From Caulobacteraceae bacterium (GTDB lineage Bacteria; Pseudomonadota; Alphaproteobacteria; Caulobacterales; Caulobacteraceae): 37,628 nt of DNA. Where the stretch lies: contig JARLIP010000212.1 in the NCBI GenBank assembly GCA_031291685.1, positions 1-37,628 of the forward strand, given 5' to 3'. A program made the translations under genes and the position numbers. Under the pieces are notes generated by a model. That model did not search any database. It had not been told where the DNA came from and saw only the letters and a list, made by a program, of their open reading frames with translations. This document shows positions 15,041 through 23,796 of this stretch, in pieces. Numbering within the stretch: the first letter of the stretch is position 1; each line of letters starts with the position of its first letter.

Positions 15041-15250
15041 ATGACGACCGGAACAGTGAAGTGGTTCAACGCCACCAAGGGCTTTGGCTTCATCCAGCCT
15101 GACGACGGCGGCGCGGACGTGTTCGTCCACATCTCCGCCGTGGAACGCTCGACCCTGGGCTCGCTCAACGAAGGCCAAAAGGTCTCCTACGAGCTGGAAC
15201 GCGATCAGCGCAGCGGCAAGATGTCGGCTGGCCAACTGCAAGGCGCCTAA
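15041..15250 (+). CDS. Cold-shock protein (CspA family)
   Basis: 69 aa, ATG with AAAGGTGA upstream. A single cold-shock domain: [20 protein letters not shown] with RNP1 KGFGFI (13-18), then [10 protein letters not shown] with RNP2 (27-32) and a [21 protein letters not shown] end. It binds single-stranded nucleic acid and acts as an RNA chaperone or antiterminator. Its length is the usual 65-70 aa. A strong hairpin 15 bases after the stop suggests that most transcripts end before the three downstream small genes. Confidence 0.97.
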   Translation: MTTGTVKWFNATKGFGFIQPDDGGADVFVHISAVERSTLGSLNEGQKVSYELERDQRSGKMSAGQLQGA

Positions 15251-15264
15251 GCCTGATTGACGAC

Positions 15265-15304
15265 GGTGGCCCCGGCCCGGTCTGACGATCGGCGCCGGGG
15301 CCGC
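15265..15304 (+). terminator. Stem-loop after csp, probable terminator
   Basis: GGCCCCGGC (15268-15276) pairs exactly with GCCGGGGCC (15294-15302), extended by GG/CC at the base, around a 17-base loop. It directly follows the csp stop codon. A T-run is lacking (next bases are GCCTATATAACC), so a factor-independent stop is only probable. Confidence 0.65.
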
Positions 15305-15492
15305 CTATATAACCCTCGACCCGCATACCCCTCTACCCGCTGGCCCCCTACCCGCCGGCCTGGGTCGGCGGTTTCTAGTCTAGCCTCGCCATCCCGGCTC
15401 CGCCGCGGGCGCCGCAAGACTTCGGCGCCCCCCCGTCAAGCCCGCGCGCCTCGACAAACCCGTCCAGCGCGGCATGCACAACCGAAAGACAC

Positions 15493-15849
15493 ATGAGCGA
15501 ATTTCAAAACACCGGCTTCGCCGAACGCCTCAAGACCGCCTCCGAAGCCAAAAAGGCGATGCTGGCCAAGCTGAAGCCGAAGCCGACCGTCACCGATCCT
15601 CTGTTCGCCGAGCGCGCGGCCATGCGCGCGGCGGAACTGGACCGGGTTCGCGAAGAGCGCGCCAACGCCAAGGCGGCCGCCAAGCAGGCGGCGGAAGAAG
15701 CCAAGGAAGCCGCGCGTCTGGAGCAGGAAGCCCTGGAGGCCGCCAGCCTCGACGCCAAGCGCGGCGAACGCAAGGAGCGCAAGGCGCTCACCAAGGCCGA
15801 ACAGAAGGCCAAGCGCGACGCCCGCTACGCCGCCCGCAAGGCCCGCTAG
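15493..15849 (+). CDS. DUF6481 family small charged protein
   Basis: 118 aa, ATG start with a weak GAAAG upstream. An N-terminal FQNTGFAERLKTASEAKKAMLAKLKPK is followed by a long Ala/Glu/Lys/Arg-rich stretch from about residue 40 that would form a single helix or coiled coil, ending in a Lys/Arg-rich tail (KAEQKAKRDARYAARKAR). The start 'F-ER---A--AK-A-L---' is the pattern I remember for DUF6481, a family of alphaproteobacterial proteins of unknown role. Basic composition suggests nucleic acid or ribosome contact. It leads a probable three-gene unit with the next two small genes and follows the csp terminator. Confidence 0.8.
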   Translation: MSEFQNTGFAERLKTASEAKKAMLAKLKPKPTVTDPLFAERAAMRAAELDRVREERANAKAAAKQAAEEAKEAARLEQEALEAASLDAKRGERKERKALTKAEQKAKRDARYAARKAR

Positions 15850-15887
15850 ACCGCCTCTCGCGCCCAAAGTCTTCAGGAGACCGCACC

Positions 15888-16052
15888 ATGGCCCGCAAGC
15901 CCAACTATTCCTTCGAACGCATGGAACGTGAGCGCCAGAAGGCCGCCAAGGCCACTGAGCGGGCCAACGCCAAGCGCGATCAGCGCGAACGTGACCGGCC
16001 GGCTGGTGAAACCGAGGGCGCCGCCCCCGACGCTCCGGCCGACGACCAATAA
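15888..16052 (+). CDS. Small highly charged hypothetical protein
   Basis: 54 aa, ATG 15888 with CAGGAGA 8 bases upstream, an unusually good ribosome site. MARKPNYSFERMERERQKAAKATERANAKR and an Asp/Pro/Ala-rich tail. The first half is a basic helix. It lies in the spacing of an operon (38 bases after DUF6481, 9 bases before the next gene). The start 'M-RKPNYSFER-ER-' is a pattern seen in many short alphaproteobacterial proteins of unknown function. I cannot assign a role; RNA binding is only suggested by composition. Confidence 0.8.
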   Translation: MARKPNYSFERMERERQKAAKATERANAKRDQRERDRPAGETEGAAPDAPADDQ

Positions 16053-16061
16053 GGACCACCA

Positions 16062-16325
16062 ATGCAAACCGCGACCATCTACAACCACGAGACCGTCGTT
16101 CTGGATGGTGAAAGCTTTTCCGACTGCGAGTTCCGCTCCTGCCGGATGACCTATTCCGGCGGCCCCGTGGCCCACTTCGAGAACTGCCGCTTCAGCGACT
16201 GCGAATGGAAATTCGACGACGCCGCCGCCCGCACCCTGGCCCACCTGAAGCTGGTCTGGGCTGTCGGCGGCAAGGCCCCCGTCCAGGCCATGATCAAGGA
16301 AATCACCGGCGGCGGCGGGCGCTGA
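16062..16325 (+). CDS. Small uncharacterised protein with pentapeptide-like N-terminus
   Basis: 87 aa, ATG with TAAGGA upstream overlapping the previous stop. The first half (VLDGESFSDCEFRSCRMTYSG; AHFENCRFSDCEW) has F--C-F--C spacing similar to pentapeptide-repeat strands; the second half (DDAAARTLAHLKLVWAVGG) is helical and ends with an amphipathic IKEITGGGGR tail. Similar short proteins occur widely in proteobacteria as 'hypothetical protein'. No signal peptide or membrane segment. Last gene of the three-gene unit; its 3' end runs into the repeat at 16331. Confidence 0.78.
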   Translation: MQTATIYNHETVVLDGESFSDCEFRSCRMTYSGGPVAHFENCRFSDCEWKFDDAAARTLAHLKLVWAVGGKAPVQAMIKEITGGGGR

Positions 16326-16330
16326 GCCTA

Positions 16331-16502
16331 ATACCAACCGCCCTTGAAGCTGATTCCTACGACGTCATCCTGAGCCGCGCTCGTCAGAGCGCGAGTCGAA
16401 GGACGCACACCGCCGCCGCGGCGTCCTTCGACTCGCCGCTTCGCGACGGCTCAGGATGACGTCGTGGGGCGGCCTTCGCGGGTCGAACTCAAGGGCCGTT
16501 GG
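16331..16502. repeat. MITE-like repeat, copy 2 (core type B)
   Basis: ATACCAACCGCCCTTGA at the left end and TCAAGGGCCGTTGG at the right (16489-16502): the two ends are inverted repeats matching at 13 of 14 bases (CCAACCGCCCTTGA versus CCAACGGCCCTTGA). The core is a perfect 19-base palindrome arm pair (ACGACGTCATCCTGAGCCG and CGGCTCAGGATGACGTCGT) enclosing another, GAGTCGAAGGACGC and GCGTCCTTCGACTC. No gene inside. With copy 3 it fills the 413-base gap between 16326 and 16738. Confidence 0.88.
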
Positions 16503-16526
16503 CCCAAGGGCCCTGGTGTTTGAATG

Positions 16527-16736
16527 ATACCAACGGCCCTTGAGCTTGACCGTTACATTCCATCTTTTCCACCGTCATCCTCGGCACGCAGTGTCGGGGA
16601 TCCATGCCGTTCAGGCGCCGCCGCGACGGTCTTTCAGACTGAATCCCGCGCACGATGACCCGGCCTCGTTCACGGAATGGATCGCCGCAAGCGGCGATGA
16701 CGGCGAGTAGGCCCGGGCGGCGTCAAAGGCCGCTGG
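16527..16736. repeat. MITE-like repeat, copy 3 (core type A)
   Basis: Begins ATACCAACGGCCCTTGA and ends TCAAAGGCCGCTGG (16723-16736), two bases before the stop codon of the transporter gene. The core (CACGCAGTGTCGGGGATCC, TTTCAGACTGAATCCC, CCTCGTTCACGGAATGGATC, GCGATGACGGC) closely matches the element at 4002. It carries no gene and stands in tandem with copy 2, only 24 bases apart. Confidence 0.88.
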
Positions 16737-16738
16737 GT

Positions 16739-18244
16739 TCAGTCCCCCGCCCCGGCCTCCTTGGCCCGGGCGAGCTGCTCCAGGTTCGCCTCGTGGGTCT
16801 GGCGGGTGATGCGATAGCCTGAGAGCCAGGCCATGCTGATCAGATAGAGCCCCATCATCACGGGCAAATAGATCAGGGCGAGGTTGCGCACGATGGCGGG
16901 ATCCACCGGCGCGCCGCCGCCGGCGCCCGCCTTGGCCGGGAAATGCACCAGGGTCAGGATGGCGCTGGACATGAAGATGCCCAGGCCCGAGACCGCCTTC
17001 TGCACGAAGCTGTTGACCGCGAAGAACAGGCCTTCCGAGCGGCGCCCCGTGCGGACCTGACTGTCCTCCACCACATCGGCGATCATCGACGACCCAAGGA
17101 TCGAGGCGGCGATCATCGGCGACAGGCCGACGGTGTTGAAGGCCAGCAGCAACGGAAACAGCACCGGCGATCCGTTGACCGGGAACCAGCCCAGCAATCG
17201 CAGAATCTGGGGCGCGCTGGCCAGGCCCATGCCGGCGATGAACAGCACGATGGCCGAGCGGCGCTTGTCCCGCCCGGACATGGCGGCGGCCAGGGCCGTG
17301 GCCAGGGCGGCGGCCACAAGGCTGGCCACGGCGAACACCGAGATCTGCCCGGCCGACAGCGCCCACAGGTAGGTGTAGAAATAGAGGTTCATCGAAAAGG
17401 CCAGCCCCGTTGCCGTCGATGAGAACAGGCTGGACAGCAGCAGCATCACGAACGAGCGGTTCGACAGGCTCGCCCCCATCTCCTTGATGATCCCACCCAG
17501 GCCGATCCGGCGCTGGGGCGGCACGGTGAAGGTCTTGATGCGGCTGTGGGTGCCCAGGGCCGAGATAAGTATGGTCACCGCCATCACCGCCCCGGCCACC
17601 ATGCCGTAGTGGGCGTAGCCCGCCGGATTGAGCTGGCCGACCGGATGCGTCTCGTCGGGACGCAGCAGCACGGTGAAGGCCAGGAACGACATGGACAGCC
17701 CGCCGAACCAGGCGAAGAACACCCGATAACCCAACAGGGACGTCCGCTCGCGATAGTCGGTGGTCAGCTCCGGCGCCAAGGCCGAACTGGGCGCCTCATA
17801 GAAGCTGATGAAGGTCCGCACGATGATGGCCACCACCACCAGATAGACGAACTGCACCCCCTGGGAGGCGTGGGGCGGATTCCAGAGCAGCAGATAGGAC
17901 AGGCCCAGCGGCAGGGCCGAGGCGTACATGAACGGATGGCGCCGACCCCAGGGGGTGCGCAGATTGTCCGAGATCTGGCCGACGATCGGATCCATCACCG
18001 CATCGACCGCCAGGGCCAGCAGGATCGCCGCGCCAACCATGGCCGCGGGCAGGCCCACCACCTGATTGTAGAACAGCAGCAATATGGTCTGAAAGCCGTT
18101 GTCCTTCACGCCGAAGGCGATCGAGCCGAACCCGTAGAAGAACTTGGTGGCGATCCCGGCCCTGCTCGCCGTCGGTGGCGCGGGCCCCACGGCCTCGGAC
18201 TGGACCGACGTCGGCTCCCCCATCGGCAAGGCGGCGTCGGCCAT
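16739..18244 (-). CDS. GPH-family sugar:cation symporter (MFS superfamily)
   Basis: 501 aa from ATG 18244, preceded by GGGAG 6 bases away. About 12 hydrophobic segments. The family mark is the loop 2-3 stretch DAVMDPIVGQISDNLRTPWGRRHPFM, followed by a SFYEAPSSALAPELTTDYRERTSLLGYR segment and a late IADVVEDSQVRTGRRSEGLFFAVNSFVQK, all typical of glycoside-pentoside-hexuronide transporters. These import sugars or related solutes with H+ or Na+ across the inner membrane. A long hydrophilic N-terminus (about 30 aa) precedes the first helix. No sugar enzyme gene is adjacent, so the substrate is open; relatives also carry steroids or aromatic glycosides. Confidence 0.93.
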   Translation of the reverse strand: MADAALPMGEPTSVQSEAVGPAPPTASRAGIATKFFYGFGSIAFGVKDNGFQTILLLFYNQVVGLPAAMVGAAILLALAVDAVMDPIVGQISDNLRTPWGRRHPFMYASALPLGLSYLLLWNPPHASQGVQFVYLVVVAIIVRTFISFYEAPSSALAPELTTDYRERTSLLGYRVFFAWFGGLSMSFLAFTVLLRPDETHPVGQLNPAGYAHYGMVAGAVMAVTILISALGTHSRIKTFTVPPQRRIGLGGIIKEMGASLSNRSFVMLLLSSLFSSTATGLAFSMNLYFYTYLWALSAGQISVFAVASLVAAALATALAAAMSGRDKRRSAIVLFIAGMGLASAPQILRLLGWFPVNGSPVLFPLLLAFNTVGLSPMIAASILGSSMIADVVEDSQVRTGRRSEGLFFAVNSFVQKAVSGLGIFMSSAILTLVHFPAKAGAGGGAPVDPAIVRNLALIYLPVMMGLYLISMAWLSGYRITRQTHEANLEQLARAKEAGAGD

Positions 18245-18426
18245 GATCAACTCCCTGAAACACCCTGCCGCCGCCTCTGTGTGCGGTCGGCGCTTGGAAG
18301 GTGCGGTACGCGGCGACAGGCGTCAATCGTCGGAGCGGACGCTCGACTACCGCCTCGATTGCGGACGCTTCACATCGCGCAACCCGTGAGACTTTCTACA
18401 CCTTCGAAGATCCGGTCTGCCTGGAT

Positions 18427-19872
18427 TCAGACCCCGCCGAGGGCCCGGTAGAGGTCGATCGAGGCCTGTAGCGCCGTGACCTGGGCCTGGACCCGCTCGT
18501 CCTCGGCGGCGCAGAGCCGGTCCTCGGCTTCCAGCCCAGGGGCCAGGGTGGTTTCACCCACGGCGTGGGCGCGATCGGCGATGGCCCGGGCGCGGGCCAC
18601 CGACAGGGTCAGATCATCGATGCGCCGGCTGCGTTCGGCGCTCGCCTGTAGCTGGGCCAGGGCCACGTCGATCTCGGCGGCCGCCGTCTCGGCGGTGCGG
18701 CGATAGACGGCCAGGGCCTCGGCCTTGCGCCCCTTGGCGGCGGCCACATCCGCGCCGATCCGCCCCCAGTCCAGCAGACGCCACTGCACGGCGGCCCCGC
18801 CGGCCCAGAGCCCCGCGTTGGAATCCAGCAGGTGCGCGCTCTGGGTCGATGACAGGCCCGCCAGGCCGGCGAGGCTGACCTGGGGATAGTATTCCGCCAC
18901 GGCCACCCCGATCCCGGCATTGGCCGCGGCCACCGCCCGCTCGGCGGCGGCGACGTCGGGACGGCGGGCCACCACGGCGGCGGGAGCGTCCACCACCCGA
19001 GCCGCCAGGCCGACCGGCAGGATAGGAGGCCCCGAAAGCAGGGACCGGCTGGTTCCCAGGGGCTGGCCCTGGAGCACATCGAGGCTGTCGATGGACTGGG
19101 CGATGGCCGCGTCGATCACTGGAAGAGCCGCCCGCAGGCTCGCCACCTGGGCCTCGGCCTGGCGGACATAGAGCCCCGCCCCCTCGCCCTCCACGGCGCG
19201 GCGCTGGGTCAGGGTCAGGGCCCGTTCGGCGGCGACAAGGCGCCGCCGCAGGATCGCCCGGCGTTGCTGCAGGCCGCGCAGGATCACATAGACCCGGGCG
19301 GTCTGCGCCGCGACCGCGACCCGGGTCGCCTGCAATTCATGAACATCCATCTGCGCCTGGGCCGCCCGCGCCTCGCGGCCCCTGCGGATCTTGCCGAACA
19401 GATCGGTCTCCCAGGTCACGGCGAGGCCCCCGGCATAGAGATCGCTCTCAAGGGGCGCCCGGAACTGGCTGAGCAGCTGGCCTTCCGGGCTTCGGGCGCT
19501 GTCGGAGCCGTGCAGAGCGGCGGCGCCCGCCTGGCCGATGGGCAGGGCCAGGGCTTTCACCCCGGTCAGTTCGGCCCGGGACTGCGCCACCCGGGCGGCG
19601 GCGGCCTCCAGATCGGCATTGGCCGCCAGGGCCCGCTCGATCACCTGGGTCAGGGCCGGATCGCCCAGGGCGCGCCACCAGCCCGCCGTTTCAGTCGCCG
19701 TGGCCGGACCGCTGGCGTCGCGGGGCGGCGCCGACGGAAAGGTTCCGCCCAGATCGAGCGTGGGACGCACATAGTCGGGCCCGACCGTGCAGCCCGCGAC
19801 CAGGGCGCCCATGCCGATGGCGACCATCCATGGCGCGAGCCGCGCCGGCCTGCCCATACCCATCTCACCCAT
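18427..19872 (-). CDS. Outer-membrane efflux lipoprotein (NodT/OprM family)
   Basis: 481 aa. Signal peptide with lipobox VAGCTVGPDYVRP is the textbook start of NodT/OprM-type factors; Met 19863 or 19857 could be the true start. Two outer-membrane efflux repeats follow (ADLEAAAARVAQSRAELTGV and the mirror-image AEIDVALAQLQASAERSRRIDD region), with LEAEDRLCAAEDERVQAQ near the end. It forms a trimeric channel through the outer membrane. It is divergent from the HlyD/ABC genes, separated by 233 bases, so it likely supplies the outer-membrane part of that exporter. Confidence 0.93.
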   Translation of the reverse strand: MGEMGMGRPARLAPWMVAIGMGALVAGCTVGPDYVRPTLDLGGTFPSAPPRDASGPATATETAGWWRALGDPALTQVIERALAANADLEAAAARVAQSRAELTGVKALALPIGQAGAAALHGSDSARSPEGQLLSQFRAPLESDLYAGGLAVTWETDLFGKIRRGREARAAQAQMDVHELQATRVAVAAQTARVYVILRGLQQRRAILRRRLVAAERALTLTQRRAVEGEGAGLYVRQAEAQVASLRAALPVIDAAIAQSIDSLDVLQGQPLGTSRSLLSGPPILPVGLAARVVDAPAAVVARRPDVAAAERAVAAANAGIGVAVAEYYPQVSLAGLAGLSSTQSAHLLDSNAGLWAGGAAVQWRLLDWGRIGADVAAAKGRKAEALAVYRRTAETAAAEIDVALAQLQASAERSRRIDDLTLSVARARAIADRAHAVGETTLAPGLEAEDRLCAAEDERVQAQVTALQASIDLYRALGGV

Positions 19873-20105
19873 CCGGCGTCAGCCTTCGCTTTCGATATTG
19901 ACCGCCACATCGCGACCCTGGCGGCGACGGCCGCCCGCATCGCGACACAGGGCGTAGATGCCGAGCCGTCCAGGCCCCGTCGTTGTCACAGATCAATTCC
20001 CCTCCAGGCCCACCCGGCTAAGGGAATTTCGCGAGCCGACGTCTTCGGGCGTCGGCCGCGTCCTGGCCCAACCCTGGAACCCCGCCTCCCTGGAACTCCG
20101 CCTCC

Positions 20106-21095
20106 ATGAACCGTGTCCAGACCATCGCGCTGATCCTCGCCCTGGCCGCCGTCGGCGGGGGCGGCTATCTCTATTGGAGCGCCCACCAACCCGCCCCTCT
20201 GCCCGAAGGGTTCGCCAGCACCAACGGGCGCATCGAGATGCAGCGGTTCGACGTGGCGACCAAGGCGCCGGGCCGGGTGCTGACCGTGACGCCCCGGGAA
20301 GGGGATTCCGTGGCGGCGGGCGATCTGATCGCCACCCTGGACACCGACCAGATCCAGGCCCGCGCCCAGGCCGCCAGCGCCAATCTCAGCGCCGCCCAGG
20401 ACGCCGAGGCCCGCGCCCAGGCCGAGGTCCAGGCCCGGCAGGTCGCCCTTGGCCTGGCCCAGATCGAGACCGGGCGGGCGGACAGGCTGGTGGGGGATGA
20501 AGCCGTCTCCCCCGCCGACGCCGACCGCCGCCGCGCGCAACGGGATGGGGCCATCGCGGCCCTGGCCGGGGCCAGGGCCGCCGACGCCCAGGCCGATGCG
20601 CCCAAGGCCGCCGCCGCGGCCCAGCTGGCCGAGGTCAAGAGCGTGCTGGGCGACACCCGCCTGTTCACCCCGACGGCCGGCCGGGTGGAATATCGCCTGG
20701 TCGAGCCGGGCGCCGTGGTGGGCGCCGGATCGCGGATCGTCACCCTGCTCGACCCCACCGACGCCTATATGACCGTGTTCCTGCCCACCGCCGATGTGGT
20801 CCGCCTGAAGATGGGAGCCGAGGCGCGCCTGCGGCTCGACGGGCCCCACGCGCCGATCCTGCCGGCCCGGGTTTCCTATATCGCCACCGACGCCCAGTTC
20901 ACCCCGCGCACCGTGGAGACCACCTCCGAGCGGGACAAGCTGATGTATCGGGTCAAGCTGGCCATCGACCGGTCGGTGTTGCTGGCCCATCCGGAGGCCA
21001 TCCATGGGGGCCTGACGGGGGTGGCCTATCTGCGCCTGGACCCCAACGCCCCCTGGCCCGCCACCCTGAAGGTGACGGTGGACCATGGTCGATGA
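20106..21095 (+). CDS. HlyD-family periplasmic adaptor of an ABC exporter (YhiI/YbhG-like)
   Basis: 329 aa. N-terminal membrane anchor (IALILALAAVGGGGYLYW), then a biotinyl-lipoyl-like beta segment (MQRFDVATKAPGRVLTVTPREGDSVAAGDLIATLDT), a long Ala/Gln/Arg-rich coiled coil (residues about 80-190) and the second lipoyl half (TPTAGRVEYRLVEPGAVVGAGSRIVTLLD). The adaptor bridges an inner-membrane transporter to an outer-membrane channel. Length and order match YhiI of E. coli, which precedes rbbA and yhhJ as here. Its end overlaps the next gene by 11 bases. Confidence 0.92.
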   Translation: MNRVQTIALILALAAVGGGGYLYWSAHQPAPLPEGFASTNGRIEMQRFDVATKAPGRVLTVTPREGDSVAAGDLIATLDTDQIQARAQAASANLSAAQDAEARAQAEVQARQVALGLAQIETGRADRLVGDEAVSPADADRRRAQRDGAIAALAGARAADAQADAPKAAAAAQLAEVKSVLGDTRLFTPTAGRVEYRLVEPGAVVGAGSRIVTLLDPTDAYMTVFLPTADVVRLKMGAEARLRLDGPHAPILPARVSYIATDAQFTPRTVETTSERDKLMYRVKLAIDRSVLLAHPEAIHGGLTGVAYLRLDPNAPWPATLKVTVDHGR

Positions 21096-23793
21096 ACTCC
21101 CCATCGACGTCAGCGTCACCGTCGCCGGCCTGAGCCACCGCTATAAGGGCAAGCTGGCCCTGGACGCGGCGGACCTGATCATCCCCACGGGCTCCACCAC
21201 CGCCCTGGTCGGCCCCGATGGCGTGGGCAAGTCGTGCCTCCTGTCCCTGATCGCCGGCTCCCGGCGGATTCAGAACGGAACGGTGCGGGTGTTCGGCGTG
21301 GACATGGCCGACGCCAGGGCCCGGACCCAGGTGGCGGGCCGGATCGCCTTCATGCCCCAGGGCCTGGGCAAGAACCTATACCCCACCCTGTCGGTACGGG
21401 AGAACATCGACTTCCACGCTCAGCTGCACGGCCAGGGGCGAAAGGAACGGGACGCGCGGATCGCCCGCCTGCTGGCCGCCACTGGCCTTTCTCTCTTCGC
21501 CGACCGGCCGGCCGGCAAGCTGTCAGGGGGCATGAAGCAGAAGCTGTCCCTGTGCTGCGCCCTGGTCCACGACCCGGACCTGTTGATCCTGGACGAGCCG
21601 ACCACCGGGATTGATCCGCTGTCGCGGCGTCAGTTCTGGGCCCTGATCGACACCCTGCGCGCCAGCCGTCCCACCATGACCGTGATCGTGGCCACCGGCT
21701 ATATGGAGGAGGCCGAACGGTTCGAGCGGATCGTGGCCATGAACGACGGGCGCATCCTGGCGGCGGGATCGGCGGCCCACGTGATCGACGGCGCCCCCAG
21801 CATGGAGGAGGCCTATGCCAGGATGGTCTCCGGAGCCCCCGCCGAGCCCCTGGTCCTGCCGCCCCTGGCGCCCAGCGATGGCCCGCCGGCGATCCGGGCC
21901 GATGGCCTGACCCGGCGCTTCGCCGGCTTCACCGCCGTGGACCACGTCAGTTTCGAGATCCAGCGGGGGGAGATCTTCGGCTTCCTCGGCTCCAATGGCT
22001 GCGGCAAGACCACCACCATGAAGATGCTGGTGGGCCTCCTGGCCGCCAGCGAGGGCTCGGCCCAGGTGCTGGGCCAGACCGTGGACGCCAGCGACCTCGA
22101 GGGCCGGCTGAAGCTCGGCTACATGTCCCAGGCCTTTTCTCTCTATGAGGAGCTGACGGTCTCAGGAAACCTTCGGCTCCAGGCCGAGCTTTACCGCATC
22201 CCCGCCAGCGAGCGCGGCGCCCGGATCGAGACGGCGCTGAAGGACTTCGAACTGACAGAGGCGCGCGACGCCTATCCCAACAGCCTGCCGCTCGGGATGC
22301 GCCAGCGTCTGCAACTGGCGGCCGCCTGCATCCACCACCCCGACATCCTGATCCTCGACGAGCCCACCTCCGGGGTCGATCCCGCCGCCCGGGACATGTT
22401 CTGGCGCACCATCATCCGCCTGGCCCGGGAAGAGGGGGTGACGGTGTTCCTCTCCACCCACTTCATGAACGAGGCGGCCCGCTGCGACCGGATCTCGCTG
22501 ATGCACGCGGGCAAGGTGCTGGCGGTGGGGACGCCCGAGGCCCTCAAGGCCGGCAAGAACGCCGCGACCCTGGAGGAGGCGTTCATCGAATACCTCCAGG
22601 CCGAATCCGAGACGCCGCTCACGGCCCCCGCCGACATCGGGGCCAGCCAGGCCTTCAAGCCCCGGATGCGGCCCGGCGCCCGGGCCCTGGCCTTCGCCGG
22701 CCGCGAGGCGCTGGAGCTGTGGCGCGACCCGGTGCGCATGACCTTCAGCATCCTGGCGCCCCTGCTGCTGATGGTGGTGTTCGCCTACGGCATCTCCTTC
22801 GACGTGGAGCACCTGCCCTATGCGGTCCTGGACCGGGACCACAGCGTGGAGAGCCGCGCCCTGATCGAGTCCTTCCAGGGCTCCCGCTATTTCGACGCCC
22901 GCGCGCCCCTGGCCGATGACGACGACCTGATGCGGCGGATGCGGACTGGCGAGGTCAGCCTGGCCATCAGCATCCCCCCCGGCTATGGCAAGGACCTTCT
23001 GAACGGCCACAGGCCCGAGGTTGGCCTGTCCGTCGACGGCTCCCAGCCCTTTCGCGGCGAGACCGCCCGGGGCTACGCCCTGGGCCTGATGGCCGGCTAC
23101 GCGCAGCAGCGGATCCGCCAGCAGTACGGCTTCGTTCCCGCGACGGATCCAATCCGCGTCGAGCCGCGGTTTCTCTACAATCAGGATTTCCGCTCGGTTT
23201 ACGCCCTGCCGCCGGGGGTGATCATGTTCCTCCTGGCGATCATCCCCGCCATGATGACCGCCCTGGGGATCGTCCGCGAGCGGGAGCTGGGCTCGATCAT
23301 CAACCTCTACACCTCCCCGGCCAGCGTCGGCGACTATCTGATCGGCAAGCAGGCGCCCTATGTGGCCCTGGGGTTCATCGCCCTGATCGCCCTGATCCTC
23401 ATGGCCTGGCTTCAGTTCGAGGTGCCGGTGAAGGGCTCGCTGATCGCCCTCCTGGTGGGGGGCCTGGCCTATGTGATCACCACCACCGCCTTTGGGGTGC
23501 TGCTGTCGACCCTGTTTCGCAGCCAGGTCGCGGTGATGGCCGCGGCGGCGATCCTGACCATGATCCCCGCCATCAACTACTCCGGCCTGTTCTATCCCAC
23601 CGCCGAGATCGAGGGGACGGGGCGGTTGGTCAGCGCCATCTTCCCCGGAACCTGGTTCCAGATCGTCAGCCTGGGCGCCTTCACCAAGGGCCTAAGCTGG
23701 GCGGATCTGTGGCCCCCGATCCTGGTGCTGCTGGGCATCAGCGTGGGCGAGATTGGCCTGGCCCGCCTGGTCTTCAAGAAGCAGGAGGTCTGA
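21085..23793 (+). CDS. rbbA: Double-ATPase plus permease ABC transporter (RbbA/YhiH-like)
   Basis: 902 aa, close to the about 911 aa of E. coli RbbA. Two ATPase domains are fused to a C-terminal ABC-2 permease. Domain 1: Walker A GPDGVGKS (43-50), signature LSGGMKQKL, Walker B LLILDEPTTG; its switch histidine position reads VATGYMEEAERF, lacking His. Domain 2: Walker A GSNGCGKTTT (about 302), signature LPLGMRQRL (degenerate for LSGGQ), Walker B ILILDEPTSG and an intact STHFMNEA. One complementary consensus site may therefore dominate. The permease half starts near residue 532 with a large extracytoplasmic loop between the first membrane segment and IMFLLAIIPAMMTALG. Despite RbbA's reported ribosome association, the operon context says exporter. 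Confidence 0.9.
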   Translation: MVDELPIDVSVTVAGLSHRYKGKLALDAADLIIPTGSTTALVGPDGVGKSCLLSLIAGSRRIQNGTVRVFGVDMADARARTQVAGRIAFMPQGLGKNLYPTLSVRENIDFHAQLHGQGRKERDARIARLLAATGLSLFADRPAGKLSGGMKQKLSLCCALVHDPDLLILDEPTTGIDPLSRRQFWALIDTLRASRPTMTVIVATGYMEEAERFERIVAMNDGRILAAGSAAHVIDGAPSMEEAYARMVSGAPAEPLVLPPLAPSDGPPAIRADGLTRRFAGFTAVDHVSFEIQRGEIFGFLGSNGCGKTTTMKMLVGLLAASEGSAQVLGQTVDASDLEGRLKLGYMSQAFSLYEELTVSGNLRLQAELYRIPASERGARIETALKDFELTEARDAYPNSLPLGMRQRLQLAAACIHHPDILILDEPTSGVDPAARDMFWRTIIRLAREEGVTVFLSTHFMNEAARCDRISLMHAGKVLAVGTPEALKAGKNAATLEEAFIEYLQAESETPLTAPADIGASQAFKPRMRPGARALAFAGREALELWRDPVRMTFSILAPLLLMVVFAYGISFDVEHLPYAVLDRDHSVESRALIESFQGSRYFDARAPLADDDDLMRRMRTGEVSLAISIPPGYGKDLLNGHRPEVGLSVDGSQPFRGETARGYALGLMAGYAQQRIRQQYGFVPATDPIRVEPRFLYNQDFRSVYALPPGVIMFLLAIIPAMMTALGIVRERELGSIINLYTSPASVGDYLIGKQAPYVALGFIALIALILMAWLQFEVPVKGSLIALLVGGLAYVITTTAFGVLLSTLFRSQVAVMAAAAILTMIPAINYSGLFYPTAEIEGTGRLVSAIFPGTWFQIVSLGAFTKGLSWADLWPPILVLLGISVGEIGLARLVFKKQEV

Positions 23794-23796
23794 CCG

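Noticed and set aside
16331-16502. CRISPR array or riboswitch
   Set aside because: Palindromes are nested in one element with matching ends, not regularly spaced repeats with spacers; no riboswitch consensus is seen.
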